A stretch of DNA of 64,000 nt from Pseudomonadota bacterium (GCA_021845965.1 JAJZUZ010000001.1:198300-262299), one strand, 5' to 3'. Shown: positions 28,034-37,862, numbered from the stretch's first letter. Notes: generated by a model not told the origin, from the letters alone. Numbers and translations are program-made.

Positions 28034-28567
28034 ATGGCAACACAGTCCCCTTTTTCGTTTCTGGAGGACGTCTTCCAGAAGGTCAGCACCACGTTCCAGC
28101 CGCCGGCCTGGGCGGTGGAGGAGGTGCAGCGCCGCATCGTGCTGCTGCTCAATCACGTGTTGATGCAGGAGCCCGAGGCCATGGCCCGGCTGGCGCGGCA
28201 ACAAGGGCGGGTGGTGCTGTTTCACTGGCGCGAGTTCGAGTTCAAGCTGCAGCTCACCCCGGCCGGCCTGCTGGATCTGGCAGCACCGGACCGGGCCTCG
28301 GATCTCACGCTGTCCGTGACCGAGCTGTCGCCGCTGGCGTTGGCGCAGGCCACCCTGGCCGGCGACAAGCCGGCCGTACGCATTGAAGGCGACGTGCAGC
28401 TGGCGGCCGAGGTCAACTGGCTGGCGGACCATGTGCGCTGGGATATCGAGGAAGACCTGGCCCGCCTCATCGGCGACGCACCCGCCCATGGCCTGGCTCA
28501 GGCGGCCCGCAACGCCCTGGGCACGCTGCGCCGGTGGCTGACGCCGGCGCGGGGAGCGCGGGAATGA
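28034..28567 (+). CDS. ubiJ: Ubiquinone biosynthesis accessory factor UbiJ (SCP2 domain)
   Basis: 177-residue SCP2-type lipid-binding protein that holds hydrophobic ubiquinone intermediates in the Ubi complex. The N-terminal SCP2 domain covers about 35-130 ([52 protein letters not shown]), with a C-terminal amphipathic helix. It overlaps ubiB by four bases (ATGA) and lies just downstream of ubiE, a well-known grouping. A GATAAT lies 14 bases... upstream region 28020-28025, a possible -10. Confidence 0.92.
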   Translation: MATQSPFSFLEDVFQKVSTTFQPPAWAVEEVQRRIVLLLNHVLMQEPEAMARLARQQGRVVLFHWREFEFKLQLTPAGLLDLAAPDRASDLTLSVTELSPLALAQATLAGDKPAVRIEGDVQLAAEVNWLADHVRWDIEEDLARLIGDAPAHGLAQAARNALGTLRRWLTPARGARE

Positions 28568-30129
28568 GCCGCCTGTTGCGCGGCACCTACATCGTCTGGA
28601 TCGTGCTGCGCTACGGTCTGGATGAACTGGTCCTGAGCAGCTTCCAGAAACCCTGGCTGCACCTCATTGGCCGCATTGTTTCTTTCGGCCGGCCGCTGAA
28701 CGCGCCGCGTGGTGTCCGTCTGCGCGAGGCGCTGGAGCGACTGGGCCCGATCTTCGTCAAGTTCGGCCAGGTGCTGTCGACCCGGCGCGACCTGCTGCCG
28801 CCTGACATCGCAGAAGAGCTGGCCAAGCTGCAGGACCGCGTGCCGCCCTTCAGCCCTGACATTGCCGTGGCCACCATCGAGCGGGCGTTCCGCCGGCCGG
28901 TGGGAGAAATCTTCACGGAGTTCCAGCGTGAGCCGGTGGCCAGCGCCTCCATTGCGCAGGTGCATTTCGCCAAGCTGGTCGACCGCGACGGCCGGGAACG
29001 CGAGGTGGCGGTCAAGGTGCTGCGCCCGGGCATGCTGCCGGTGATCGAGAAGGACCTGCACCTCATGCGCACCATGGCCGGCTGGGTGGAGAGCCTGTCG
29101 GCCGACGGCAAGCGCCTCAAGCCGCGCGAGGTGGTGGCGGAGTTCGACAAGTACCTGCACGACGAGCTGGACCTGATGCGCGAGGCCGCCAGCGCCGCGC
29201 AGTTGCGGCGCAATATGGAGGGGCTGGACCTGGTGCTGATCCCGGAGATGTTCTGGGACTGGTGCCGCAACGACGTGCTGGTGATGGAGCGCATGAAGGG
29301 CATTCCGATCAGCCAGACGACGCGCCTGCGCGAGGCCGGGGTGGACCTGAAGAGACTGGCGCGCGACGGCGTCACCATCTTCTTCACCCAGGTGTTCCGC
29401 GACGGCTTCTTCCATGCCGACATGCACCCCGGCAATATCTTCGTCAGCACCGACCCGGCCACCTTCGGGCGCTACATCTCGCTCGATTTCGGCATCGTGG
29501 GCACGCTGACCGAGTACGACAAGGAGTACCTGGCGCAGAACTTCACAGCCTTCTTCCGGCGCGACTACAAGCGCGTGGCCGAATTGCACATCGAGTCGGG
29601 CTGGGTGCCACCGCAGACGCGCGTGGACGAGCTGGAGGCGGCGGTGCGGGCGGTGTGCGAGCCCTATTTCGACCGGCCGCTGAAGGAAATCTCGCTGGGC
29701 ATGGTGCTCATGCGCCTGTTCCAGACCTCGCGCCGATTCAATGTCGAGATCCAGCCGCAGCTGGTACTGCTGCAGAAGACGCTGCTCAACATCGAGGGGC
29801 TGGGCCGCGATCTGGATCCCGACCTGGACCTCTGGAGCACGGCCAAGCCCTTCCTGGAGAAATGGATGGCCGAGCAGATCGGCCCCCGCAAGTTCTGGGA
29901 GGCGCTCAAGGACCAGGCGCCGCGCTACGCCAAGCTGCTGCCCGAGCTGCCTCGCCTGCTGCACGACTATCTGCAGCACAACGCGGGCAGCAGCCGGCGC
30001 GAACTGGAGCAGTTGCTGGCGGAGCAGCGCCATACCAACCGCCTGCTGCAGGGCCTGATCTACGCGGGCATCGGTTTTGCTTGCGGACTGGTTGTGATGC
30101 AGATCCTGGTGCGGCATCAATATTTCTGA
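28564..30129 (+). CDS. ubiB: Ubiquinone biosynthesis atypical kinase UbiB
   Basis: 521-residue member of the ABC1/ADCK/UbiB family, an ATPase that supports ubiquinone synthesis at the membrane. The KxGQ motif appears as [13 protein letters not shown], the Ala-rich nucleotide loop as [13 protein letters not shown], and the catalytic block as [12 protein letters not shown] and LDFGIVGTL. Two C-terminal hydrophobic segments are reduced to one clear span (about 498-520). The ATG overlapping the ubiJ stop is chosen over a longer frame from 28534. Confidence 0.95.
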   Translation: MSRLLRGTYIVWIVLRYGLDELVLSSFQKPWLHLIGRIVSFGRPLNAPRGVRLREALERLGPIFVKFGQVLSTRRDLLPPDIAEELAKLQDRVPPFSPDIAVATIERAFRRPVGEIFTEFQREPVASASIAQVHFAKLVDRDGREREVAVKVLRPGMLPVIEKDLHLMRTMAGWVESLSADGKRLKPREVVAEFDKYLHDELDLMREAASAAQLRRNMEGLDLVLIPEMFWDWCRNDVLVMERMKGIPISQTTRLREAGVDLKRLARDGVTIFFTQVFRDGFFHADMHPGNIFVSTDPATFGRYISLDFGIVGTLTEYDKEYLAQNFTAFFRRDYKRVAELHIESGWVPPQTRVDELEAAVRAVCEPYFDRPLKEISLGMVLMRLFQTSRRFNVEIQPQLVLLQKTLLNIEGLGRDLDPDLDLWSTAKPFLEKWMAEQIGPRKFWEALKDQAPRYAKLLPELPRLLHDYLQHNAGSSRRELEQLLAEQRHTNRLLQGLIYAGIGFACGLVVMQILVRHQYF

Positions 30130-30163
30130 CGGGATAATCCGGGCGAACTTTTAGGAGCGTGGA

Positions 30164-31609
30164 GTGCTGCTGACCCTCGTCATCGTCTACCTGCTGGTGA
30201 CCATTGCCATTGGCCTGTATGCGGCCAAGCGCGTCAAGAGCTCGGCCGACTTCGCCGTGGCCGGGCGCAAGCTGCCGCTGATCATGATCGTCACCACCAC
30301 CTTCGCCACCTGGTTCGGCTCGGAGACGGTGCTGGGCATCCCGGCCAAGTTCGTCAACGGCGGCCTGCACAGCGTGGTGGAAGACCCGTTTGGCGCCGGT
30401 ACCTGCCTGATCCTGGTGGGTCTCTTCTTCGCCGCCAAGCTCTACCGCATGACGCTGCTTACGATCAGCGACTTCTTCCGCGAGCGTTACGGCCGCAGCG
30501 TGGAGATCGTGTGCTCGCTCATCATCATGCTGAGCTACCTGGGCTGGGTCTCGGCGCAGGTGACGGCGCTGGGCCTGGTGTTCAATGTGCTGTCGGGCGG
30601 GGCCATCAGCGTTCCGGTGGGCATGGTGATCGGCGTGGTCTCCATCCTGGCCTACACGCTGTTCGGCGGCATGTGGTCGGTGGCGGTGACCGACTTCATC
30701 CAGATGATCATCCTGGTCGGCGGGCTGGCCATCCTGGCGGTGTTTGCCAGCTTCCAGGCCGGCGGCGCCGACAAGGTGGTGGCGCTGGCGGTCAGCCGTG
30801 ACATGTTCCACTTCCTGCCCGAGCCGACCTTCAAGGACGTGGTGTTCTTCATCGCCGCGGCCATCACCATGATGCTGGGCTCCATTCCGCAGCAGGACGT
30901 GTTCCAGCGCGTCATGTCGGCCGACAGCACCCGGTCCGCCACCCGCGGCCCGGTGATCGGTGGCGTCTTCTACATCCTGTTCGCTTTCGTGCCCATGTTC
31001 CTGGTCACCAGCGCCCTGGTCATCATGCCCGAGCAGGCCGAGGCCCTGCTGCGGGAGGATCCGCAGAAGGTGCTGCCCACCCTGGTGCTGGAGAAGATGC
31101 CTTTCATCATGCAGGTGCTCTTTTTCGGTGCGCTGCTGTCGGCCATCAAGTCCTGCGCCTCGGCCACCTTGCTCGCCCCCAGCGTGACCTTCGTGGAGAA
31201 CATCTGGCGCCAGTTCCGTCCGCATCTGGGCGACAAACAGGAGCTCAAGACCATGCGCATCACGGTGCTGGTCTTCAGCGCCCTGGTGCTGGCCTATGCC
31301 ATCAGGATGCAGGGCACCTCGATCTACGAGATGGTGTCGGGCGCCTACCAGGTGACCCTGGTCGGGGCCTTCATTCCGCTGACTTTCGGCCTGTACTGGA
31401 AGCGTGCCACCACCCAGGGTGCGATCTTTTCCATTGTCCTGGGTCTGTTGACCTGGGGCATTTTCCTGGCCACCCCCGCCGGCGACGAGTTTCCGGCGCA
31501 GCTCGCCGGCGTGCTGGCGGCCCTGGCCGGCATGCTGGTGGGCTCGCTGGGGCCGCAGACCATCGCCAACCGCCACGCCGGCCACCACAAGCTGGTGGGC
31601 GTGGAGTGA
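30164..31609 (+). CDS. Sodium:solute symporter (SSS family)
   Basis: 481-residue inner-membrane symporter with about 13 hydrophobic segments. SSS hallmarks are AVAGRKLPLIMIVTTTFATWFGSETVLG near the first spans and GLYWKRATTQGA near the end. The start is GTG with AGGAG six bases upstream; the N-terminus is hydrophobic as usual. It follows ubiB by 34 bases, possibly with its own -10 (GATAAT, 30133-30138). Relatives import proline, pantothenate, acetate or other solutes; the substrate cannot be read from sequence. Confidence 0.85.
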   Translation: MLLTLVIVYLLVTIAIGLYAAKRVKSSADFAVAGRKLPLIMIVTTTFATWFGSETVLGIPAKFVNGGLHSVVEDPFGAGTCLILVGLFFAAKLYRMTLLTISDFFRERYGRSVEIVCSLIIMLSYLGWVSAQVTALGLVFNVLSGGAISVPVGMVIGVVSILAYTLFGGMWSVAVTDFIQMIILVGGLAILAVFASFQAGGADKVVALAVSRDMFHFLPEPTFKDVVFFIAAAITMMLGSIPQQDVFQRVMSADSTRSATRGPVIGGVFYILFAFVPMFLVTSALVIMPEQAEALLREDPQKVLPTLVLEKMPFIMQVLFFGALLSAIKSCASATLLAPSVTFVENIWRQFRPHLGDKQELKTMRITVLVFSALVLAYAIRMQGTSIYEMVSGAYQVTLVGAFIPLTFGLYWKRATTQGAIFSIVLGLLTWGIFLATPAGDEFPAQLAGVLAALAGMLVGSLGPQTIANRHAGHHKLVGVE

Positions 31610-31662
31610 GTGCTTATCCCGGGCTGAGCCAGGCCGCCGGGCTTGATTCCGGGGGCGCCGCC

Positions 31663-31668
31663 TATAAT
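31663..31668 (+). promoter_or_regulatory. -10 element upstream of fmdB
   Basis: A perfect TATAAT with TTGATT 14 bases upstream (31643-31648), a shorter spacer than the optimum. It would give an ~80-base leader to the fmdB ATG at 31755 and may drive fmdB, the DUF502 gene and aspS. Confidence 0.4.
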
Positions 31669-31754
31669 TGAGGGTTTTCCGTCAGGCAGCGGCCCGGGGT
31701 GGCCGGATGTCTGCCGGTGAAAAATCTGTTCTCCATCCTCACTTCCTTCGAGCC

Positions 31755-32051
31755 ATGCCAATTTACGCCTACAAATGTGAATCCTGCGGTGCCGCCAAGG
31801 ATGTGCTGCAGAAAATCTCGGACCCCGCCCTGACGGATTGCCCTGCCTGCGGCAAGTCCACCTTCCGCAAGCAGGTCACGGCGGCCGGCTTCCAGCTCAA
31901 GGGCAACGGCTGGTACGCGACCGACTTCCGTGGCGGTGCTGCCGGTGCGGCGGGCGCCTCGTCGTCCGCTTCTTCCAGCGCCAGCAGCAGCGAATCGGCC
32001 GCCGCCCCGGCCGCGGCCCACAGCTGCGGCGGCGACTGCAGCTGCGCCTGA
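31755..32051 (+). CDS. FmdB-family zinc-ribbon protein
   Basis: 98-residue putative regulatory protein. The N-terminal CxxC zinc ribbon MPIYAYKCESCG (C8, C11) pairs with CPACGKSTFRKQ, followed by the family's VTAAGFQLKGNGWYATDF. The C-terminal half is a Ser/Ala-rich linker ending in a short Cys-rich HSCGGDCSCA tail. The first 30 codons of the longer open frame lack family similarity and were trimmed. It is upstream of DUF502 and aspS, a conserved betaproteobacterial order. Function unknown. Confidence 0.88.
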   Translation: MPIYAYKCESCGAAKDVLQKISDPALTDCPACGKSTFRKQVTAAGFQLKGNGWYATDFRGGAAGAAGASSSASSSASSSESAAAPAAAHSCGGDCSCA

Positions 32052-32063
32052 CGCCCAGCTGCC

Positions 32064-32717
32064 ATGATGGCCAAGTTCCGCAAGTGGCTGTTTGCAGGCC
32101 TGCTGGTGTTGGCCCCGCTGGGCATCACCGTCTGGGTGCTCGAATGGGTGATCTCCACCCTGGACCAGACGCTGCATATCCTGCCCGAAGCCTGGCAGCC
32201 TGACCGGCTGCTGGGCCTGCACATCCCCGGTCTGGGGGTGATCTTTGCGTTGGTGATGGTGCTGCTGATCGGCGCCCTGACGTCCAACTACGTCGGCAAC
32301 CAGCTGCTGCATTGGTGGAATGCCATGCTGCACCGCATCCCGGTGGTGCGCTCCATCTATTCGGGTGTCAAGCAGGTGTCCGACACCCTGTTTTCCGAGA
32401 AGGGCAACGCCTTCCGCCAGGCCGTGCTGGTGCAGTGGCCGCGCGACGGCATGTGGACCATCGGCTTCGTCACGGGCTCTCCCGGGGGCGATCTGGTGCG
32501 TCACTTGCCCGCGGACTGCCTGAGCGTGTTCGTGCCGACCACGCCGAACCCGACCGGTGGCTATTTCGTGATGCTGAAGAGGAGCGACTGCATTGTGCTC
32601 GACCTCAGCGTCGACGAGGCCCTGACCTACGTGATCTCCATGGGCGTCATCGTCCCCGGCGGCCCGAAGAACCCCGCGCTGAAGCCGGCCCAGGCCAGCC
32701 AGTCCAACCCCTCCTGA
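32064..32717 (+). CDS. DUF502 family membrane protein
   Basis: 217-residue inner-membrane protein with two spans (about 9-30, WLFAGLLVLAPLGITVWVL, and 58-80, IPGLGVIFALVMVLLIGALTSN). The hydrophilic C-terminal domain contains the family blocks HRIPVVRSIYSGVKQVSDTL and VPTTPNPTGGYFVML. It lies between fmdB (12 bases) and aspS (21 bases), the standard arrangement. Function not established. Confidence 0.9.
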   Translation: MMAKFRKWLFAGLLVLAPLGITVWVLEWVISTLDQTLHILPEAWQPDRLLGLHIPGLGVIFALVMVLLIGALTSNYVGNQLLHWWNAMLHRIPVVRSIYSGVKQVSDTLFSEKGNAFRQAVLVQWPRDGMWTIGFVTGSPGGDLVRHLPADCLSVFVPTTPNPTGGYFVMLKRSDCIVLDLSVDEALTYVISMGVIVPGGPKNPALKPAQASQSNPS

Positions 32718-32738
32718 GTATCTGAAAGAGTAAGCCAA

Positions 32739-34535
32739 ATGGCCATGCGTTCCCACTATTGCGGTCTCGTGACCGAGGCCCTGCTGGGTCAAACCGTCAC
32801 CCTGTGCGGCTGGGTGAACCGCCGCCGCGATCACGGGGGTGTGATCTTCGTGGACCTGCGCGATCGCGAGGGTTATGTGCAGGTGGTATGTGATCCCGAT
32901 CGTCCCGAGATGTTCAAGACGGCCGAAGATCTGCGCAACGAGTTCTGCGTCCAGGTCAAGGGTCTGGTGCGCGCCCGCCCGGCCGGCACCACCAATGACA
33001 GCCTCAAGAGCGGCAAGATCGAAGTGCTGTGCCACGAGCTGACGGTGCTCAACCCCTCCGTCACGCCGCCGTTCCAGCTCGATGACGAGAACCTGTCGGA
33101 GACCACGCGCCTGACGCACCGTGTGCTGGACCTGCGCCGCCCCTATATGCAGAACAACCTCATGCTGCGGTACCGCGTGGCGATGGAGGTGCGCAAGTTC
33201 CTGGACGCCAACGGCTTCATCGATATCGAGACGCCCATGCTCACCAAGAGCACGCCCGAAGGCGCGCGCGACTACCTGGTGCCCAGCCGCGTGCACGACG
33301 GCATGTTCTTCGCATTGCCCCAGTCGCCCCAGCTCTTCAAGCAGCTGCTCATGGTGGCCGGATTCGACCGCTACTACCAGATCACCAAGTGCTTCCGCGA
33401 CGAGGACCTGCGCGCCGACCGCCAGCCCGAGTTCACGCAGATCGATATCGAGACGTCCTTCCTCACCGAGCAGGACATCCGCGACATGTTCCAGGGCATG
33501 ATCAAGACGGTGTTCCAGAACGTGCTGAACGTGGACCTGGGCGAGTTCCCGGTGATGCCGTACGCCGAGGCCATGCACCGCTACGGCTCGGACAAGCCCG
33601 ACCTGCGCGTCAAGCTCGAATTCACCGAGCTGACCGACGTCATGGCCGACGTGGACTTCAAGGTCTTCTCCTCCCCCGCCACCATGAAGGGTGGCCGCGT
33701 GGTGGCCCTGCGCGTGCCCGGTGGCGGCGAGATGAGCCGCGGCGAGATTGACGGCTACACCGAGTTCGTCAAGATCTACGGCGCCAAGGGCCTGGCCTGG
33801 ATCAAGGTCAACGAGGTGGCGAAGGGGCGCGACGGCCTGCAGTCGCCCATCGTCAAGAACCTGCACGACAAGGCGATTGCCGAGATCCTGGGGCGCACCG
33901 GTGCCAAGGATGGCGACCTGATCTTCTTCGGTGCCGACAAGGCCAAGGTCGTCAACGACGCCATCGGCGCGCTGCGCCTTAAAGTCGGTCACAGCGAGTT
34001 CGGCAAGAAGAACGGCCTGTTCGAGAACGCCTGGCGTCCGATGTGGGTGGTCGACTTCCCGATGTTCGAGTTCGACGACGAGGCGCAGCGCTATACCGCG
34101 GTGCACCACCCCTTCACGGCGCCCAAGGACGGCCACGAGGACTGGATGGTCACCGCGCCGGAGAAGTGCATTGCCAAGGGCTACGACATGGTGCTCAACG
34201 GCTGGGAGATCGGCGGCGGCTCCGTCCGTATCCACCGTGCCGATGTGCAGCAGAAGGTGTTTGATGCGCTGAAGATCACGCCCGAGGAGGCCCAGCTCAA
34301 GTTCGGCTTCCTGCTCGATGCGCTGCAGTACGGCGCTCCGCCGCACGGTGGCCTGGCCTTCGGCCTGGACCGCATCGTCACGCTGATGACCGGGGCCGAA
34401 TCCATCCGCGATGTGATTGCCTTCCCCAAGACCCAGCGCGCCCAGTGTCTGCTGACGCAGGCGCCGAGCCCGGTGGACGAGAAGCAGCTGCGCGAGCTGC
34501 ACATCCGCCTGCGCAACCCGCAACCGGCGGCTTGA
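32739..34535 (+). CDS. aspS: Aspartyl-tRNA synthetase
   Basis: 598-residue class IIb synthetase that charges tRNA-Asp. An N-terminal OB-fold anticodon domain (about 15-105, [20 protein letters not shown]) is followed by the catalytic core with motif 2 [16 protein letters not shown], a GAD insert (about 290-410), and motif 3 [11 protein letters not shown]. Length is normal for bacterial type. Whether it is discriminating or also charges tRNA-Asn was not resolved. A terminator follows. Confidence 0.97.
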   Translation: MAMRSHYCGLVTEALLGQTVTLCGWVNRRRDHGGVIFVDLRDREGYVQVVCDPDRPEMFKTAEDLRNEFCVQVKGLVRARPAGTTNDSLKSGKIEVLCHELTVLNPSVTPPFQLDDENLSETTRLTHRVLDLRRPYMQNNLMLRYRVAMEVRKFLDANGFIDIETPMLTKSTPEGARDYLVPSRVHDGMFFALPQSPQLFKQLLMVAGFDRYYQITKCFRDEDLRADRQPEFTQIDIETSFLTEQDIRDMFQGMIKTVFQNVLNVDLGEFPVMPYAEAMHRYGSDKPDLRVKLEFTELTDVMADVDFKVFSSPATMKGGRVVALRVPGGGEMSRGEIDGYTEFVKIYGAKGLAWIKVNEVAKGRDGLQSPIVKNLHDKAIAEILGRTGAKDGDLIFFGADKAKVVNDAIGALRLKVGHSEFGKKNGLFENAWRPMWVVDFPMFEFDDEAQRYTAVHHPFTAPKDGHEDWMVTAPEKCIAKGYDMVLNGWEIGGGSVRIHRADVQQKVFDALKITPEEAQLKFGFLLDALQYGAPPHGGLAFGLDRIVTLMTGAESIRDVIAFPKTQRAQCLLTQAPSPVDEKQLRELHIRLRNPQPAA

Positions 34536-34565
34536 GGTCAGGGTGCCGCCTGCGGCACAATGAAA

Positions 34566-34600
34566 GGGCGCCCGCATGAGGCATGCAGGCGCCCTTCTTT
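34566..34600 (+). terminator. Rho-independent terminator after aspS
   Basis: A 13-base stem (GGGCGCCCGCATG paired with CATGCAGGCGCCC, one mismatch, 3-base loop) is followed by TTCTTTT. It starts 31 bases after the aspS stop. The nudB start codon lies at 34603, immediately behind it, so nudB expression needs read-through or a promoter inside this region. Confidence 0.85.
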
Positions 34601-34602
34601 TC

Positions 34603-35082
34603 ATGGACAAGCCGAACCACAAGATTCCACTGTCCGTGCTGGTGGTGATCCACACGCCGGCACTCGAGGTGCTGTTGATCAAGCGGGCCGACGCGCCGGA
34701 CTACTGGCAGTCGGTGACAGGCGCCAAGGACGATCCTGAGGAAAGCTTCGAGGCCACGGCGGTGCGCGAGGTGGCGGAGGAAACCGGCATCAATGCGCGC
34801 GCCGCCGGCCATCGGCTGCGCGACTGGGGGCTGGAGAACGTCTACGAAATCTACCCGCGCTGGCGCCATCGCTACGCACCGGGCGTGATCCACAACACCG
34901 AACATCTGTTCGGCCTGCAGGTGCCGGCCGGCACGCCGGTCACGCTCAGTCCGCGCGAGCATACGGACTACCGCTGGCTGCCCTGGCGCGAGGCGGCCGA
35001 GCTGTGCACCTCTCCCAGCAATGCGGAGGCCTGCCTGCTGTTGCCGCGGTTTGCACAAGGCGCAGGCACCCTGCCAGAATGA
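34603..35082 (+). CDS. nudB: Dihydroneopterin triphosphate diphosphatase (Nudix)
   Basis: 159-residue Nudix hydrolase expected to remove pyrophosphate from dihydroneopterin triphosphate in folate synthesis. The N-terminus MDKPNHKIPLSVLVVIHT matches NudB; the Nudix box GAKDDPEESFEATAVREVAEE starts at about residue 39, with one extra residue in the first spacer. The ATG at 34603 is chosen on that alignment; an upstream ATG at 34576 lies inside the terminator stem. It overlaps the next gene by four bases. folE, the preceding pathway step, lies 2.5 kb downstream. Confidence 0.82.
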   Translation: MDKPNHKIPLSVLVVIHTPALEVLLIKRADAPDYWQSVTGAKDDPEESFEATAVREVAEETGINARAAGHRLRDWGLENVYEIYPRWRHRYAPGVIHNTEHLFGLQVPAGTPVTLSPREHTDYRWLPWREAAELCTSPSNAEACLLLPRFAQGAGTLPE

Positions 35083-35822
35083 GCCATATGAAGACGCTGC
35101 GGGTTGCCACCTACAACATCCACAAGGGCGTGCAGGGCCTGGGGCCGCGGCGCCGCCTGGAGATCCATAACCTCGGCCTGGCGGTCGAGCAGTTCGACGC
35201 GGACATCGTCTGTCTGCAGGAGGTGCGCAAGCTGCACCGGCGCGAGGAGCAGTACTTCAGCCGCTGGCCCGAGATGCCCCAGGCCGACTTCCTGGCGCCC
35301 GAAGGTTACGAGGCCGTCTACCGCACCAACGCCTACACGCGGCATGGTGAGCATGGCAACGCCATGCTGTCGCGCTGGCCGGTGCTGGCGCACCAGCACG
35401 AGGACATGTCCGACCACCGCTTCGAGCAGCGCGGCCTGCTGCACAGTGAGGTGCTGGTGCATGAGGTGCCTGTGCACGTGGTGGTGGTGCACCTGGGGTT
35501 GATCCGCGCCAGCCGCGTGCGGCAGGCGACGCAGCTGGACCGCTTCATCGAGCGCGAGGTGCCCGCGGGCGCGCCGCTCGTCGTGGCGGGTGATTTCAAC
35601 GACTGGGGCGAGCGCGTGCACCGCCACTTTGCCGCCATGGGCCTGCAGACTTTCGAGCCGGCGGCGCACCCCACCTTTCCGGCGCGCCTGCCGCTGGTGC
35701 AGCTGGACTATATCTACGCGCGCGGACTGCACCCCATACGGGCCGAGGTGCCGCGCGGCCGGACCTGGTGGCGCATGTCCGACCATCTGCCGCTGATCGT
35801 CGAGTTCGGCCTGCCCGCATGA
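35079..35822 (+). CDS. Endonuclease/exonuclease/phosphatase family protein (YbhP-like)
   Basis: 247-residue metal-dependent hydrolase fold. Motifs: LRVATYNIHKGVQG at the N-terminus, CLQEVRKLH (metal-binding Glu), VVVVHLGL, AGDFNDWG and the terminal MSDHLPLIVEF. It overlaps both nudB and clsB by four bases, so all three are co-translated. In E. coli the related ybhP sits beside clsB (ybhO), which suggests a membrane phospholipid role. Substrate unknown. Confidence 0.85.
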   Translation: MSHMKTLRVATYNIHKGVQGLGPRRRLEIHNLGLAVEQFDADIVCLQEVRKLHRREEQYFSRWPEMPQADFLAPEGYEAVYRTNAYTRHGEHGNAMLSRWPVLAHQHEDMSDHRFEQRGLLHSEVLVHEVPVHVVVVHLGLIRASRVRQATQLDRFIEREVPAGAPLVVAGDFNDWGERVHRHFAAMGLQTFEPAAHPTFPARLPLVQLDYIYARGLHPIRAEVPRGRTWWRMSDHLPLIVEFGLPA

Positions 35823-37054
35823 GGGATCGTCGCCTGCCACCGCTGCGAGCCGCACACCATGTGCAACTGCTGCAGGGGGGCGAGGAGCTGTTTCCCGCCA
35901 TGGTGCATGCGATCGACCAGAGCACCCAGGAAGTGCGGGTCGAGACCTACATCTTCCATCCGGATGCGGCGGCCGAGCAGGTGGGCTCGGCCCTGGTGCG
36001 GGCGGCCCGCCGCGGCGTGGCGGTGTATCTGGTCATGGATGGCGTCGGGACCCCCAGGCTGCCCGCGGACTGGATCCGTCGCTTCGACGAGGCCGGCGTG
36101 CGGTGGCTCATCTTCCTGCCGTTGGGCCACCTCGGTCTGCTGCTGCCCAGCCGTTGGCGTCGCCTGCACCGCAAGCTCTGCGTGGTCGATGGCCGCGTCG
36201 TCTTCTGCGGCGGCATCAATGTGCTGGATGACCGCAATGACCCCAACCATGGGCCCCTGGATGCGCCGCGCTTGGACTTCGCCGTGCGCGTGACAGGCCC
36301 GCTGGTGCGTTCGGTGCACGAGGTCACGAGCCAGTTCTGGTGGCGGCTGCAGGCCGGAGCCATGGCGCGGGAGGCCGACCTGCCGGCCGCCTGGGGCGAG
36401 CTGCAGGCGGCTGTACAGCGAACCCTGCAAGCCGATGGACCGAAGCCGGAGGGAATGGAGCCCGGGCTGGAGCGCAGCGGCACGCGCGCCGCGCTGCTGC
36501 TGCGCGACAACCTGCGACATCGCAGCCGCATCGAGCGCGCCTACCGCAAGGCCATTGCCGAAGCGCATGAGGAGATCATCATCGCCAACGCCTATTTCGC
36601 TCCGGGCCGCAAGCTCAGGCAGGCCCTGATCCATGCGCGCCAGCGTGGCGTACGGGTGCGCCTGCTGCTGCAAGGGCGCTATGAGTATTTCATGCAGTTC
36701 CATGCCGTGCGCATGATGTATGGGGTGCTGCTGGGTGCTGGCATGGAGATCCACGAATACTCGCCCAGCTTCCTCCATGCCAAGGTGGCCGTGATCGACG
36801 GCCACTGGGCTACGGTCGGCTCGTCCAATCTCGATCCGCTCAGCCTCTTGCTGGCACGGGAGGCGAATGTGGTCGTGGATGACGCCCGCTTCGCCGCCGA
36901 GCTGCGCGCGCGCCTGGTCCATGCCATGGAACACGAGGGGCGCCAGGTGGATCCGGCCGATTACGCGCACCGGCCCTGGCATCAGCGCCTGCTGGACCGG
37001 GTGGCTTTTGCCCTGATGCGCGTGGGTGTCTTCATCAGTGGCAATCGCTATTGA
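35819..37054 (+). CDS. clsB: Cardiolipin synthase B-type phospholipase D protein
   Basis: 411-residue phospholipase D superfamily enzyme that joins phosphatidyl groups to make cardiolipin. Two HKD motifs are present: HRKLCVVDGRVVFCGG near residue 117 and HAKVAVIDGHWATVGSSNLD near residue 320. It lacks the N-terminal membrane spans of ClsA, as ClsB does. Its ATG overlaps the EEP stop. Last gene of the nudB - EEP - clsB operon. Other phosphatidyltransferase activities (for example making phosphatidylglycerol) are known for ClsB. Confidence 0.9.
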   Translation: MRDRRLPPLRAAHHVQLLQGGEELFPAMVHAIDQSTQEVRVETYIFHPDAAAEQVGSALVRAARRGVAVYLVMDGVGTPRLPADWIRRFDEAGVRWLIFLPLGHLGLLLPSRWRRLHRKLCVVDGRVVFCGGINVLDDRNDPNHGPLDAPRLDFAVRVTGPLVRSVHEVTSQFWWRLQAGAMAREADLPAAWGELQAAVQRTLQADGPKPEGMEPGLERSGTRAALLLRDNLRHRSRIERAYRKAIAEAHEEIIIANAYFAPGRKLRQALIHARQRGVRVRLLLQGRYEYFMQFHAVRMMYGVLLGAGMEIHEYSPSFLHAKVAVIDGHWATVGSSNLDPLSLLLAREANVVVDDARFAAELRARLVHAMEHEGRQVDPADYAHRPWHQRLLDRVAFALMRVGVFISGNRY

Positions 37055-37133
37055 ATTGATAGCTTTTTATCTAGGCATATCAAGGTGTTTGCGCCGATAA
37101 CCCTGATTTTTGAATCGCTGGTACCATAGTGCC
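37055..37133. other. AT-rich spacer between clsB and folE
   Basis: 79 bases, distinctly AT-richer than the surroundings. TTGATAGC with a T-run (37055-37070) could end the clsB transcript weakly. Nearer folE, TTGAAT and TACCAT resemble promoter hexamers but with a short spacer. The sequence recalls repeated intergenic elements seen in Comamonadaceae, from memory only. Confidence 0.35.
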
Positions 37134-37862
37134 ATGCTGAAGAAGAGCCAGAGCCCCATGACCCCGTCCGATCCTGCCGACGAAGGTGTGCCGGTCTCCG
37201 TGAAGATCAGGGAGCGCCTGCTGGCCGCGCGCAAGCGCTTTTTTGCCAACGACAACATTGCCGAGTACATCCAGCCCGGCGAACTGGAGCAGTTGCTCGA
37301 TGAAGTCGAGGTGAAAATGCAGGCGGTGCTGGACAGCCTGGTGATCGACACCGACAACGACCACAACACCGACAACACGGCGCGCCGTGTGGCCAAGATG
37401 TACGTCAATGAGGTGTTCAAGGGCCGCTACGTGAAGGCGCCGACGATCACCGAATTCCCGAACGCCGAGCACCTGAACGAACTGATGATCGTCGGCCCGA
37501 TCACCGTGCGCAGCGCCTGCTCGCACCATTTCTGTCCGGTGATCGGAAAGATCTGGATCGGCGTCATGCCCAACGAGCACACCAACGTGATCGGCCTGTC
37601 CAAATACGCCCGTCTGGCCGAATGGATCATGAACCGGCCGCAGATCCAGGAAGAGGCCGTGGTCCAGCTGGCCGACCTGATCCAGGAGAAGACCCAGCCC
37701 GACGGCCTGGCCATCGTGATGGAGGCCAGCCACTATTGCATGGCCTGGCGCGGCGTGAAGGACATGGACAGCAAGATGATCAACTCGGTGATGCGCGGTG
37801 TGTTCCTCAAGGATCCCAATCTGCGCCGCGAATTCCTGTCGCTGATTCCCCAAAGGTCCTGA
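37134..37862 (+). CDS. folE: GTP cyclohydrolase I
   Basis: 242-residue enzyme that converts GTP to dihydroneopterin triphosphate, the first step of folate/pterin synthesis. Zinc ligands lie in the ACSHHFCPVIGK motif and in SHYCMAWRGV; VIGLSKYARLAEW and NRPQIQEE are the usual substrate-site blocks. The ATG at 37134 is taken; MTPSDP at 37158 is an alternative and neither has a strong ribosome site. A BLUF protein begins two bases after the stop. Confidence 0.93.
   Translation: MLKKSQSPMTPSDPADEGVPVSVKIRERLLAARKRFFANDNIAEYIQPGELEQLLDEVEVKMQAVLDSLVIDTDNDHNTDNTARRVAKMYVNEVFKGRYVKAPTITEFPNAEHLNELMIVGPITVRSACSHHFCPVIGKIWIGVMPNEHTNVIGLSKYARLAEWIMNRPQIQEEAVVQLADLIQEKTQPDGLAIVMEASHYCMAWRGVKDMDSKMINSVMRGVFLKDPNLRREFLSLIPQRS

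Noticed and set aside
34576..34602. Upstream ATG of nudB at 34576
   Set aside because: It lies within the stem of the aspS terminator and the added residues do not match NudB N-termini.
31662..34682. 1006-residue open frame on the minus strand, antisense to fmdB, DUF502 and aspS
   Set aside because: It is a GC-rich antisense shadow: the real + strand genes match known families throughout and leave no room for it, and the product shows no recognisable domain, ribosome site or neighbour logic.
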